This document shows positions 20,271-42,339 of a stretch of 64,000 nt of DNA, in pieces. Under the pieces are notes generated by a model that was not told the DNA's origin, did not search any database, and saw only the letters and a program-made list of their open reading frames with translations. The DNA comes from Tipula vernalis (Eukaryota; Arthropoda; Insecta; Diptera; Tipulidae), in contig OY282560.1 of assembly GCA_958295665.1 (NCBI GenBank), positions 141,166,091 to 141,230,090 of the forward strand, in the 5' to 3' direction. Both the position numbers and the translations under genes were made by a program. Each line of letters starts with the position of its first letter. Position 1 is the first letter of the stretch.

Positions 20271-22296
20271 TTAAACATGACGGGAGTTATATTTCCGTAC
20301 AGCTCTCAGTAGTTTAGTATTATAATCTGGATGTGTGTGATTTACTTTGTAATTCACCCATGTATTTTTGAAGTCGTGATGAACGGACTCCATCGCTTGT
20401 TCGCTATAGTAACCGAGTCCACAGTCCATTTTGCGGCAAAAATATGGCACGTTCAAATAAACGGCATGAACTTTCGGAGTGGTTGAGATTCCCAGGTCTA
20501 GATAATTTGTTTTGAATTGCGAAACATAAACCTCAAATTTTTCGTCAAGAAAAGTTGAAAAACACAAATTCACGACATTTGAAAAGTCACTAAAACATTT
20601 GACATACTTCAAACAATGGATGGTACATTTTGCCCGAAGAATATCTATTCTGTTTAACAAAGTTTTGCAGGCATTTACAGCAAAAGCGGAAGCCCCATGT
20701 TCGAAATCTTTGGACACATTGCTGGACTTAGCCCATTCTTCGGCATCGTGCTGGAATTCTTTCAGCATGTGGTTATACAGGGTGTTTACAACCCCCAACA
20801 TCAGATGAAGTTCAGGTGGAGGGATTATTTCGATGATCAGCGTGTCTGGGTTTCCTGTAAATATAGGGTCGTGGATGTTACTGTGGAAATTCTTGGAATT
20901 AGTTTTTTTACTGCCGGTATTTTTAAAGGCCTCTGAATTTTCACGGCAGGCTCCGATGGTTCTGTAATTTCCGCACATATTTAAATTGTCTTTCGATGCG
21001 GTACACCATGTACACGGAAAATGGCAAGAATGCGCCATAACACCAGTCATGATATTGGCTAGTTTCAGATCCGTAGCAATGATTGTGTTAATGCATTGCA
21101 AATTCAGACAAGACCAGAGATTACGAACATTCATGTAGTTTTCTTGCGTATCGGAAATAATTCCAAGATCAAATTCCTCAAACCCGAATCCTTAAATTTT
21201 CTGGCTTGTACTCCATCTTGATATTGCTGTCTCGCTTTCTTGGTATCCGAATTACCATTAGCTTCATTAAATTTGAATTGAATAGATAAATAAATTTTCA
21301 AAAATCCGCCGCCACCGTCAAGACCGAATTTCCAATCCACTTCCTGCAATTCTCTTTCTTCTTTAATATAGTCAACCAATCCTGGCACATCATTGCAATA
21401 CACAAAACATTCAGATATTTTTATCGCCCGGGAATTTTTGGTATTCACCACTTCGCAAAATCGAGACTCGAAAAAGGAATCAAGACGATGATTTAACAAA
21501 AAAAAGTCCTGTCTTAAGTTGGGTTGGAATATTTTCTTCTTCCCAACACCAACTCGCAACGCAGCAGTCAGCGAATTTGTTTTTCTTGTCGACAGATCTA
21601 AATCTGTACTGATTTTTAAAATAACGGTGGCTGCGAGAGATTGTGTTCCCGAACTGCTGGCAACATTGTTTGTATTCACTAACACTGGTAGTTTTTTCCC
21701 ACTTTTCTGTGATAAACACAACTGACCTTGTTTTGTTGAGTTTTCTGGTGCAACTAAAATGTCTTTCAATATTGACGATGTCAATTGTTTCTTTTCTTTT
21801 AACGATAAATTATTTTTAATTAGGTCGGTCAGAGTTGAAACGCATTTTGAAGAAGTGCAGAAATTATTGGTATCCAGTTCTCCTCCGCATTTCTTACATT
21901 TCCTATGAACCACTTTATTTTTCATCATTTTCCCGAGAATCTTGTTCCGTGGTTGAGCTCGCACAAGTTTACACAAATTGCACTCACAAGGTATGTTATC
22001 CTGAGATCTGGTTGCACATGGAAGTGCCGGGAAATCAGAATAGTCCGGCAAAGACAACGTGGGTTGATCTCCGAAACCTTGCTTACTGGATTTGTAAAGA
22101 ACGATTTTGCAAGTACTACAAACAGCGGATGGATGTCGACTATCGTCAACATTAATATTTACCACATTTTTTATTCTACTCTTCAATATGCCTACAATAT
22201 TCCACATCTTGTCCTTTTTTCTTTAAACAGAACAAACAGATTACAGATCGATTCTCTTGACGAGTTCGCGCATGGTCTTTTGACTTTCGCGGCATT
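20271..22296 (-). pseudogene. Unassigned cysteine-rich, possibly DDE-type transposase-like protein, two frameshifts
   Basis: I do not recognise the family with certainty. The likely start is MPRKSKDHARTRQENRSVIC at about 22296. Three frames join with one-base shifts near 22205 and 21165 into about 670 residues. Cys modules come first: VICLFCLKK, AVCSTCKIVLY, CECNLCKLV, KCKKCGGEL and NNFCTSSKC. Then comes FGLDGGGGFLKIYLSI, later IATDLKLANIMTGV directly before FPCTWCTASKDN, then IIPPPELHLMLGVVNTLYN and near the end YYSEQAMESVHHDFKNTW. The acidic residues in strand-like contexts (LDGGGG, ATDLKL, PPPELH or SEQAMES) would fit an RNase H-like DDE fold with a zinc-binding insertion; this is inference. 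The codon frame is otherwise open for over 2 kb in AT-rich DNA, so it was coding recently. No TIRs were found nearby. Confidence 0.55.
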
Positions 22297-22860
22297 TTGA
22301 ATTTTTTCACACAAGCAACAAATTAATGTACACCACACAAAGAATATAGCTCGAACGACACTCCGTACCTGAACTTTATTAGTAAACGATTTGCAGCTAA
22401 TGTTTTATTTTGAAATTGACTGGTCGACTACTGCCTGACACCCCCTCTAGGTTTCTGTGTATTTTTGAAACAATGATTTGAAAATACGCGCTTTACGCAC
22501 ACAGACGCACCTTTATGTGTGATCAAGCAAGTCTCGACTTTTTAATATTCACTTAATTTGCGGAATGCGAAAAATAGGGTCCCAAAATTCATTGTCGTTC
22601 TTTATATTAGAATGGGCTAAATGGCGCATTTGCCTGATGGCACCAGCATAATATTTATTCTGGCCAAAATAGACGTTTATTTGGTTAATCGCGGGTTCGA
22701 AACATGTATTCACATAAGTGTGATTCAAAAATCCTATAAATTTGAAATTTATATAAATCGACCGATTTTTTATAATTTAAAAAGTTTGTTTCAAAATTTT
22801 GAGCTTTGCTAATGATTTTTTAAATTTTTTGGGAACACAAATTATGAACAACAAATTTTT
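22297..22860. other. Spacer without a recognised gene
   Basis: Region upstream of the unassigned cysteine-rich gene and before the truncated non-LTR element. It is slightly less AT-rich near 22430-22520 (ctgacaccccctctagg). No TIR or promoter element could be supported. Confidence 0.3.
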
Positions 22861-23538
22861 TTGGTACAGAAAGGAAGAAAAGTAAAGAGAAAAATTAGGA
22901 AAACTATCAAAGTTGTTTATAGTTGTTTAACAATTAATAATCTAGGATTAGTATTGAATACTACTCTTACATGGACTGATCATGTAAGCTCTCTGTGTAA
23001 GCGTGTTAACTATAGCTTATATTCGCTTAGATTAATAAAAAAGTTTTGTCCTGTTAAGTTACGTATATATCTTGTCAAAACTTTAATTATTCCAATTTTC
23101 ACCTATTGTGATGTGATATTTTCTAATTGTGATAGTTCCTCAAAACATTTACTTGAGATTACTTTTAATAATTGTGTGAGATACGTCTATGACCTTAGAA
23201 AGTTTGACCATATATCTGAATTTAGGAGCTCAATCCTTGGATGCGACTTGTTTGAGTTTTACTGTTATAGAACTGCTATGTTTGTTTTCCGTATAATAAA
23301 ATCAGGTATACGTACTTGTATGATAAATAGTACTTGTAATACGTACTTGTATGATAAATTAAATTTTTCTGCATCGTTACGCACAAGGAATATTAATTTG
23401 CCACTAAATAGAACAAATGTTTACCATAACTCCGGATTGATAAATGCGATTCTCACCTGGAACAGTTTGCCAACGGAATTAAAAAATATTAGTTCTGTTT
23501 CTAAATTTAAAACTGTTATGTTAAAATCTATAACATAG
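22861..23538 (+). pseudogene. Non-LTR reverse transcriptase C-terminal domain
   Basis: The 225-codon frame contains INNLGLVLNTTLTWTDHVSS (the .nLGv.ld..L.w..Hi block after the RT palm), IYLVKTLIIPIFTYCDVIFS, NNCVRYVYDLRKFDHISEF and LTWNSLPTELKNI near the end. The last (W.sLP..lk) is the hallmark of the C-terminal region of CR1/jockey-type ORF2. The FADD catalytic block is absent because of 5' truncation. The true boundary of homology is near 22900; the initial Lys/Arg-rich residues may be flank. Confidence 0.85.
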
Positions 23539-23720
23539 AACATGTACATATTTGTAAATTATTATTGATTATGTAAGTGGAAGTTTGTTTTGTTCATTGT
23601 TATACTTTATTTAAAATGTTAATTGTTAATTTTAAGTTTGTTATTAAATTGTAAAAATGTTATGCACAAAAGCCATCGGCTTACGCTTTAGTCAATAAAA
23701 TATTATTATTATTATTATAT
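22861..23720 (+). mobile_element. 5'-truncated non-LTR retrotransposon (CR1/jockey-like) with ATT-repeat tail
   Basis: The 3' end of an RT-encoding element on the plus strand: a coding tail (22861-23538), a short 3' UTR, and a terminal run tattattattattattata (about 23700-23719). Simple-repeat tails are typical of CR1/L2-type elements. Truncation of the 5' end, as occurs in target-primed insertion, explains the lack of the rest of RT and of the endonuclease. Confidence 0.75.
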
Positions 23721-23836
23721 AGACACTCATAGAGTGACTCATTTGCACACCACCTTATTTTTCCATCACAGTAACTAAGGCTTGTCGTACAGGAGGTGAA
23801 TAAACGGTTGCATCACTACTAACGATCTCAACCTCT

Positions 23837-24163
23837 ATGCATATGTCACAAGGATCGTGCAGTCATTATGAAAATCAGGCGCATTTATTATACGATTGCG
23901 TACGATCCCATAAAGACATTCTTTCAACATATGTTGTCAGCAATAGCATTATGGAATCCAATTGCCAGTGTGGCGAAGTGAATTATGTTTGGGAAGTTCT
24001 GAAAACTTCGCTTGTCTGCTCTTTGCTGAAAATAGGCAATATTTTGTTTTTTGATAATTTCAAGGTTGTAGATAGACCATTGTTACAGTTTAAAACACGA
24101 GCTCATGAAATCGTTAAGCAACTTTCTAACCTCAATTTAAGCTTGGGTTCTCGAAGTCAATAA
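23837..24163 (+). CDS. Hypothetical 108-codon open frame
   Basis: Unrecognised. The frame has paired cysteines (NCQCGEVNYVW) and a Leu-rich tail (RPLLQFKTRAHEIVKQLSNL). It is longer than most chance frames here and follows the tail of the non-LTR element by about 120 bp. There is no splice or promoter evidence, and it may be spurious or a fragment of an unknown repeat. Confidence 0.2.
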   Translation: MHMSQGSCSHYENQAHLLYDCVRSHKDILSTYVVSNSIMESNCQCGEVNYVWEVLKTSLVCSLLKIGNILFFDNFKVVDRPLLQFKTRAHEIVKQLSNLNLSLGSRSQ

Positions 24164-24169
24164 CAGATT

Positions 24170-27100
24170 TCAAAGCATAAGGGATATTTCGATGAAACCT
24201 TCTTGGTTAATAAATGCGATTTAAAATTTGTAATATAAACTATATAACTTTCCATATATCCATTTCTACTTAAAAGATTTAAATTAAAATGAACCCGTTA
24301 AAAAAATAAAAAAATAATGTTAATTTTAAAAAGGACATGCTTCAATAAGTGGTCACATTTTTTCAAAATGTAATAACCCCAACTTACTAACTACGGAATT
24401 AAAATTTTCAAATTCTTCTCGAAGTTAAATTCACAGTTTCGAGGAGGGGGTTGAAATGTATAAGCATTATTAAAAATGACACTCCATTGCGAATGAGCCT
24501 GCCTTCGAAATGGAGTACTCGTGTAAATACTCATTCATATAAATAAATAAACAACGATTATAATTCGATTAAGTTGGTAGGCCGTCACCCATTTATGTTA
24601 GTAGTAAATCGGACCTAAATAATCGCGGCTTCTTCTTTTGGCTGCCTGGAAAGCCTCTCTCTGTAGATTACAAATGTATAAATTTATATTAAAAATGTTT
24701 TGTTTATTATACCTGATTTATAGGGTAATGAATTTTGAAAAGTATTACAAGTAAATGAACCGACCAAAACGAACTTAATAAATATTTAATTGGATTAGAC
24801 TTTCGAAAGCATTCGAAAATAGATTGGCACTATTAACGAAGAACTGTTATTGCAATTTTAATAATAATTTGGAGTTAAGATGGACCAAAACTAAATTACA
24901 ATAAATGGTTTTTGAAATATTTCATGACATTGATAGTTAAATTTTTAGTTTTAACCAGATTGAAATTTGATCATAAATTTAATATAATCAATTATGCTAA
25001 TCAGTTTGCAAAATTGATTCGACTACAAAGAAAAAATTGTCGTGATACTAAACTTACTTTATACATATATTGGATGTCAGAATATATATATTTATATGTA
25101 CATTTATGTGAATAGCAGATATACATCTTTGTTTATTTCATTTACAGATATTGAAGTCAGATAAAAATTAGTAACCAAATTATCATAATATTAAAATTTT
25201 GGTATCAACCCGATTTTAGAAAAATAACCAAAATTGTTTAACTTAAATTTGTTAAACATAATTCACAATGGTCAATCCCGAAATGGTTCGCAATAGTTTT
25301 TTTTTTGTTTTGATTATTTCAAGTTTGTATCACAATGGATCGTTGAGGTTCACAGCCAATAGAAAATTACTTTCAGAATTATATCAAAATAAAAATAGCT
25401 ATGATCACAAGGCATTTCCGATAGACATTTTAGCTTAACACTAAAATAAATTTTGTCGATTTCTTATGGCTTCAGTTCGAACTTGAAGGTAATCGGAACA
25501 TTAACTAACGACTTATTAAACCAATATCACTCGATCAATATGCAGCGATTAATCAAAAATTATGTCGAATATGTGATTAATTCAGCAAAGTTTGGTTTAT
25601 TTCGGACACTTGGCACTTTACCTGGCTATTGACACTTCACTTGGCACAGTTCCACTAATTATTGGCAACACGTTGAGTAAAAATAACAATTTGATTTGAA
25701 ATGAAATCATTACCAAAACAGCAAAATTTCAACTGAAATTTATTAGAATTTAATAAACTCTTAAACTACATTACTTACCCATTATATTTGTTGGTTTACC
25801 GTGAATATTCATCGAACTTCTAAAACAAATCCAATATTGCGAAACTTGGTCTGTTATGGACTATGAAATTCTAATAGCGGGTTAAACAAACCAGTACAAA
25901 TTATCTCAATTGGCGTACCGATTCCTCGGTTTGTGGAATGCAAATTATGGTATTAGGTATAAAAAGAAATGTCAAATAATTTTTATTATTAGTTGTCATC
26001 TGTAGGATTCATCTATTCGTAAAATAAAAATACAATTCGTTTTTTCACTAACTATGTATGTGGTAAATCGATACGGGACAATTTAAATGAGCGTACAGTA
26101 GAAAATTTGTGGCAACAAACATTAGCATCACGAATAATATTTTGGATCAAACATAATGATAATACAAAAAAATAGTTTGAATGATTTATCAAATATTCTG
26201 GCGACAAACATTGTACATTTTCTAAACAGTGGGCGGCAATGGAGACTAAAATTATTAGCATGCTAAAGTGATTTATTTTTCGGATTTATGTTGTTTATGT
26301 CATTTGTCGTTTTTTGAAAAATGCTCCAAATTGAAATAATTTCCCAAATGGTATGTGCTTAACAAAAAAATAAAAATAAAAATCACAAAACATATGGAAT
26401 TGAAACCCCTCCCTCGGCGTCGTCTTCGACAAACTTCCACCTTAAAAATAAAAAATAAAAAAAAATACTTAATGACTCGTGGGGCGCAAATAACTGTTTA
26501 TTACATAAAATAGAAACGGAGCGAAAATTTCTTATGATAGGTAATCGTAATATTGCCTTGTGAGATGCCAAACTCATGCTAAAGTTTGTCGAATTGCAAG
26601 GAGCAATTTTAAAAGAGTTATGTAATCACGTAAGACAACATTCTATGTATCCTCACCAATAGTTAGATAATGTTGGAAGTTTATAATTTTTTATATTTAT
26701 AGGTGAGGAATGTCGGTTTCCACAATTGCACGAATAGCCAACCCATCCATTGTCGTTAAAATATTAAATTCGGATTTTCAAGAAACAAAATCAAATATAA
26801 TAATTACGCCGCATTCGTTCCCTAAATTAGTCGACTAAATTCCGTAAAAAGTTTTGGTTGTGGTACCAGTTACCGTGAGTGTTTTATGAACAGCAATACA
26901 GTTATTCCTTATGCAGTTATTTAGTTTCTTTTTTGTTGGAGACCAATTCGTCAGCAGAGCTCGGTCGGACGGGCTTAAGAGTAGCTGCTATTATCCGATG
27001 TCACATTAAAATAAAGTGCGTTAAATATAAACATGTAAATATTACTGGTGTTAATAAATAAATTTGTGGTTGGCGAAATTTCCTCCTCCAGGTAATTTTT

Positions 27101-28010
27101 TATTATATGATGTAGGACATACTTCAGTGAATAAGTTCTATTAAATACGTCAAAAGTAAACGTTCGGAATGACGAAGAAGAGGTGGCGGTCAATTTTTTT
27201 TTTTAAAGCATATAAGGTTTAAATAAAATAAAATAAAATAATAAGGCAACCACTTGCGTGCTTTAAAATCTAAAGATGTTTCTAGGAAATCAGGTAACCG
27301 AAAACTATTTGTGGTAAAATACCTGTTTAAAGAGCTCGCCAAAATTCTTTTACTGTATACTGATGTTATTTGGTAGTCTTACCTACTCTCAACATTTTAC
27401 AGACGACATCTAGCTAAAAGCTCACCACAACGCATCAAATATAATATTGCTTTGAGTCCTCACTATTCTCCAGAGTTTCTCTGTCGGTAGATGTCTTGGG
27501 TACAAAAAATACTACTTTATGCAATTTACCAACAAAACAAAAAAAAAATTCTTCTGTCTATATTTTTGTAACATTCGCTCCTCAAGCCCTATTTTATTGG
27601 TAATTAGAAGAGAATTATCTAATCCTTTTGTGGACTTATTCGATGCAATTGTTGTTGTAAACCCTTTTAATTCCTTTTTTTGGATTTTATTGATTGATTG
27701 ATTGAAGTTTATGACCCAATTTTGTTATTAGTATGATTCCAGGATAATAAGATAGTTAGCATAAGACATCACCATTTCTTTACCCGCTGGATATTTGAAA
27801 TATCTGGAAAGCCGAATCATTTTGTTCCTTAGGTTTTTCTAAAAATCGAAATTGAGATTATACAATTATTTCTAAGCATTACTTAACTGAACATGAAAAA
27901 ATTATTTTAAATTTAAATATCCGAACCAATTTAATAATTAATAAATTAAATTAAAATTAATTCATAAATTAACTTCTCAGTAAAACAGAGAAGACGAATT
28001 AAGATATCTG
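24170..28010. other. AT-rich region without a recognised gene
   Basis: Only short frames with no domain signature. Short simple-sequence tracts occur (aataaaataaaataaaata near 27220). I see no transposon motif. Confidence 0.35.
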
Positions 28011-28014
28011 AAAA

Positions 28015-28660
28015 CTTCCCGAGGGGGAAATCCCGCGGGACATAATCCCGAGTGACAAAATTCTGAAGGTACAAAATCTCAAGGCTGCAAAATCCTGAGG
28101 GTACAAAATCCCGAAAATACATAATCCTGAGGGTACAAAATCCCAACGGTACAAAATCCCGAGTGTACAAAATCTCGTAATCCCGAGGAAATCCCGAGGA
28201 CCGCCCCTTCTGGTGAAAGAAAATCTTAATTTAAAGTAAAATAAAAACCGGGATTTTTATTTTTGCGGAACCGGGGTTTTTAAAGCAGGATTATGAAAAA
28301 ATGGAATTTAAAAACCGGGATTTTAAAATGCGGGATATCGTCGTTAAGATCTCGTTGTAACCATCATTATTTTCGGTGTTTGACTTTTCGTGTGTATAAA
28401 TCTTTAAATCAAGGGAAAATTGCATCAATTATGCAATAACTATTGTAGATTTTCGAATTTTCATAGGGTTGTACCCAGCGGATTTTGTATCTTCGGGATT
28501 TAGTATCCTCGGGATTTTGTAACCTCAGGATTTTGTACCTTCGGGATTTTGTACTTTCGGGATGTTGTATTCTCGATTTTGTACTCTCGGGATTTTTCGA
28601 AATCCTCGGGATTTTGTCCCCTCGGGATTTTGACTCTCGGGATTTTGTCTTTCTCCCATA
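28015..28660. repeat. Foldback element built from short tandem units in inverted orientation
   Basis: The left arm (about 28015-28205) is a run of roughly eleven degenerate 16-19 bp units of the type atcccgagggtacaaa. The right arm (about 28475-28656) is the same unit in reverse complement, tttgtaccctcgggat. The centre (28230-28340) repeats a related core, aaaccgggattttta. The whole could fold into a long hairpin. Foldback-type transposons have this design of long TIRs made of tandem repeats. Open frames here only mirror the repeat. Confidence 0.8.
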
Positions 28661-31360
28661 CATCATATTGACAAATGAAACAAACACGATTTAAATACAG
28701 AAAACAATAAAAACTTTTTAAATTATTCACACACAACGACGTTTTTCAATCGACCATTTTAATTCTTTTTTGAATTTATCATCAAAATACAGCATTATAT
28801 CACAGAAGCACTAGGATTAGTTAAGCTTAATTGCACTAATTAAAGTTTTGCTAGTAGCGCCATGAATTTGTGGTATCGATATTAATACAAATGTCATTCA
28901 GTCTTGTTTGAGCTGATTTTTTGAAAAATAAATTAAATTAAAAGCAATATAACATTAAAATTTAACTTATATTTTAGATACTTTAGTTATTAATTAAAAT
29001 TTTCAATTTTTTTTTATTTATACCAAAATATGTTTGAACTCTTAAAATGTCAATGGTACTATAATTTAAATACCTTAATTATTAATTAAAATTTTCGATA
29101 TTTTTTTTTTATAACTACAAAAAATTTGTTTTGTATTATTAAAAATGTTGTTTAGAAATGTTCTATCTATATTAAAATAGCGCAACTTGTGTTTACAATT
29201 TTATTTTAACATTTACATATGATGGCGCCACTTCCACTTACACTAAACACATTTAAAAGAGATAAACTTCAAACTATTGAGAGTTTAGTTTACTAAAAGC
29301 GACTAGATAATCTAGAAAAATTCAATAATCGCGCTTAAATAATCACTATCTGTCAGTAGTATCCGATTTTTGGTAACAAACTCAAACCATTTTTTTTTCT
29401 ATTCTTATGCTGTGTGCTCTTGTTGATTTTTATCGACTAAATTTCTGACTTAACTTAGTTTTGCTACATTATTTGTCATTTTTATTGAGGCAAGGAGTAA
29501 AATTACTGGTGAGTAATTTGCTCATGGCAATGGAATACAGCTCTTGATGCTACAATGATTATACAAATATTTTTCGTTTTTGAATTGAAATGTACAGCTT
29601 TTACACAAACTCTCTGTTTTTGTTTGTATGTTTGTATGCACATCATTATTCCATTGAGCTCTCTGTGATTGTGTTCTGAATCAGGAATTAAACCTCACGA
29701 TTGTTAATCTATAATTTAACATACGTTTATCTCGCCCTCTCAACACTTCTTACCAAAAATAATTTATGGCTGTATCTTTTCGCATTATACCAACCAATTT
29801 CCGAATTAATGGAGACTTTTTTCAAAATGAATAAAGCTGGTTTCAAATTAAAATAGCGTTAAAAAAAATAAATGAAACCAAAATAAACATATTGTGACGG
29901 TGACACCTAGCATGTGATAGAATAAGTAAAATTAATAGCTCAATGTTAAACTGTACTAAAATGGAATTTTCCATGATAAAATTGTTCGACTCTATTCTAA
30001 CTGGAAAAGTCATGAACTTTCGAGAAGCTTGGTTTGTGTATACAAAAAGGCGAGCAAGATCGAATTGGATTATTCGAATTTGGAACGCGATAGAGTAAAC
30101 TTGTAAGATTAATAGTAGTATTTGGAAAGCGACAGTGTGAAGATGAAAAAGCAATTAAAAAGTGATTTAAAAAGTGTTGTAGTGCGAAATAAAAATTATA
30201 AATGAACAGTAATATTTGAGAATAATTTATATAAATTGATTTTGTGAATTTTTATTGATAAACTGCGTTGTAATAAATTTTATGAAATAAATAAATTCGT
30301 TGGAGATAAATTAAATTGATTTTGTATTATTCACAATCCAGTGATACGAACCTGGATTGACAAGGTGAAAACGTAACAATATTGAAAGCCAATAATACCT
30401 AAATTCATTAAAACTAAGATGGAATTGAAGTAGTTCATGTAACTGCGGCTATTGCAACCTCACCATTTGATCACGCCTTCTAAATTAGATCCTTTCATAG
30501 TGCGTAATAAATTTATGTCTTTGATCTCAGTTTATACGGAGGTAATTTCCTTCACCTGAATTGTTTTGCGACACAATCATACAGATAAATGATAGCATAT
30601 CAAAGGAGTTCATAAAGAATTTTGTAACGTGTTATACCCGAACCATAACACTAGCCTGAGCCCTCATGTTTTTCGCGGCGAATATTCAAATATTTGAGAT
30701 AAGTTTTGGTTCTGAGTGGTAATTTTGTTTTATAATGGTAAATTTAATATTTTCGACTTTGTTTTTAACTAAATTCCGAATCAAAGTGTTTAATTTTCTA
30801 ATTTTTGGCAACTCAAGAAAATGAAAATATATTGTTCAGATACCAATCGAACGAGAATTTAAAGGGAGAAATTCAATCCTTCCAATTTACCTTCAGCGCG
30901 ATAAGCACTACAAAACTGATCGTTTGTTTAGGTTCAACCTCATTTAAATTGTTTCGCGTCAGAAATCATGATAAGGGGCCATATGTGAACGACATTATGT
31001 AAGCAGTACAAAGTCATATAAGTTTTTTCTTCCCTACTGTCTGTTTTTACAGAATAATTTAACGTTTTTCTAATTGAAAAGCTGTTTAACTTTTTCCCTC
31101 AAATAAATGAAACTATTTTTAGAAATTAAAATGACCCTTTGCCAATTTAAATTAAACTATAAAATATAGTTAAGTAATAATTAAACAGGTTAGTTTTTGT
31201 TTAATTTTGTTTGAACAAAGTTTAATTTACGATCGTCAATGATTTAATTTAAATTGGCAAAACTAGAAAGCGTAATCAAATATAGAATTGAAACAGTCAA
31301 CTACAGATTGATTAAATTTCATCTTGCACGCGATAATGACACCCGCCGTGGCTAAGGGAC
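28661..31360. other. AT-rich region without a recognised gene
   Basis: No domain-bearing frame on either strand. Short duplicated phrases occur (attaattaaaattttc at about 28990 and 29079), suggesting an old local duplication. Confidence 0.35.
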
Positions 31361-31415
31361 AGTACGTATTTTATTTAACACTGTTTAAAGTACGTATTTT
31401 ATTTAACACTGTTTA
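31361..31415. repeat. Two-copy direct tandem repeat, 27 bp unit
   Basis: The unit beginning agtacgtattttatttaaca and ending ctgttta occurs at 31361-31387 and again, identically, at 31389-31415. Confidence 0.9.
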
Positions 31416-31699
31416 ATTTCACAAGGCATTTTTTGTTATTACATTTCTTTAATTTTCTTTCGTACATTTCGGAAAAAAATTCATTCCAAATTCCATTCAA
31501 TTCAGAATATTTCTCATTCATTTTGAAAATAGTTTCACTTAAATCGGAAGTTTCGTTTACAGCACAGAGTGTTTCATTATACATAAATTCAAATAATGTT
31601 TGAAATAGAATCCGCTTGTATAAGTTAAATAAAACAAAATTGATGTTTAAAGTTTTAAGGAGTATTGTAAAATTCACTAATACTGTAAGCAGATGGCTG

Positions 31700-32809
<1,110 letters not shown>

Positions 32810-32893
<84 letters not shown>
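32810..32893. repeat. (TA)n microsatellite, about 84 bp
   Basis: Pure TA run between the palindrome and the mariner left end. Most simply it is a piece of the same ancestral array as 31703-32178 and 34206-34534. Confidence 0.95.
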
Positions 32894-40880
<7,987 letters not shown>

Positions 40881-40989
40881 CTTGCTTTCGCCGGGATTTA
40901 TTTATTTACTCATTTAGAATACATAATAAAGCTAATAAATAGCTTAATAACATTAAGTTAAGAAATATACAAATTAAACAAGCTTCATA

Positions 40990-42300
40990 TACGTTTTACT
41001 ACAAATCGAATTTACATGTTCATACCACGGTAAACACTTATTAATCAGAATGTCTAGATCATTTACACATTCTCCAAAAGGTGTACCCTCTTTATACACT
41101 GAAATGGCTTAATACTGACTTGTATTCAGTTCATGTCTATAAACAAGTATGGATTGCGTTTTTTTCGGATTTAAGCTCAGATTGTTCTGGGCAGCCCAAC
41201 CCTGAATATTCAGAATATTTTAATTAATATTACTTATTCCTGCATTAATATAATCGACGGATCAACTGGCATGAATTTGAACATCATCGGCAAACAAGTG
41301 ATAACTACAATCTTGTAATATTGTAGGCCAGTCATTAATATGCAGAGAAAACAAAAGCGGGCGCAATACTTATAAACCTTGCGGAACACCACACTCATTC
41401 GTAATAAAACCCGAGTTAAATTATCTATTAGAAAGGTAACTTTCAATAAGTGTCCGAGAAAATTTGAGGTTATTGCGTAATTTCTTAATTAAGGTACTAT
41501 GAATGATGGAATCAAAGGCCTTTCTAAACTCAAGTATACAACCAAAATAGTCACCTCATGTCATCTACAATTTTTAAAACCGCCGAAGTGGTACTATATC
41601 ACTTACGATATGCAGATTGATAAGGATCTAATAAATCAAAATTATTTAAACGCTCAACCATCTGTTCTTTTAAAATCTTCTCGAATACCTTAGACAAACA
41701 CGAAAGAATGCTTATATAGGACGAAAATCAGATAAGGAGAGAGGCAGTTTGTTCTTAGGAAGTGGAATTAGTTTAGCCTGTTTCCATGCATAAGGAAAAC
41801 ACGAGAAAGTGATAATGTTATGAACAAAAAACAAACTTATGAGCAAAAATATAGATTAATTTAATAAATTTAATTGAAATTAGATCAATTTCAATACTCT
41901 CACTAGTAACAGACATCAGAATTATTGTAACAAGTACCAAAATCAACACACTTAAAGTACAATTCCATATCACATGGTTCTTATTCATTTTCACCTCATA
42001 GGTGCTATTATTCTGAGTGTTAACATTATTGTTTGCAAATTTTTTAAAGAACTTATCAGCGGTAAACTAGCAAGTCTTGCTTAAAATCTTACTGTTCTTA
42101 CAACCAATTTTCTTATTTAAGTTCCAAAACTGTTTCTGGGACAGGTCAGAATCAAACAATCTATTCAAGTACACTCCTTGCGAATTGTGGCTGTTATTTT
42201 ATTACGGAGATTAGTAAATAATTTCTGATTCTCCCCAGTTCCAACAGTTTTCCAAAAGGAGGCTTAAAATAAACTACCATTTCATTGAACAAATCAAGTT
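40990..42300 (-). pseudogene. Non-LTR reverse transcriptase, degenerate
   Basis: Blocks from high to low coordinate are KQFWNLNKKIGCKN (about 42110), PLSLSDFRPI and then SCLSKVFEKILKEQMVERLN with DPYQSAYRK (41760-41610). These are followed by EFRKAFDSIIHSTLIKKLR (about 41500), CGVPQGL with LRPLLFSLHINDWP (about 41370), YHLFADDVQIHAS (about 41300, FADD intact) and GECVNDLDILINKCLPWYEH (about 41060). Stops and frame changes occur throughout. The pattern is a complete but dead CR1/jockey-type RT. Confidence 0.8.
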
Positions 42301-42339
42301 GCCAAAATGGCATTGTAGTAAATAACTAAACTTTCTCTT

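Noticed and set aside
27199..27245. Possible target-primed tail of a retrotransposon (ataaaataaaataaaataat)
   Set aside because: No coding or structural remnant precedes it on either strand; more likely a simple repeat.
28010..28660. CRISPR-like array
   Set aside because: Units are contiguous and degenerate with no unique spacers, in inverted arms, in a eukaryotic genome.
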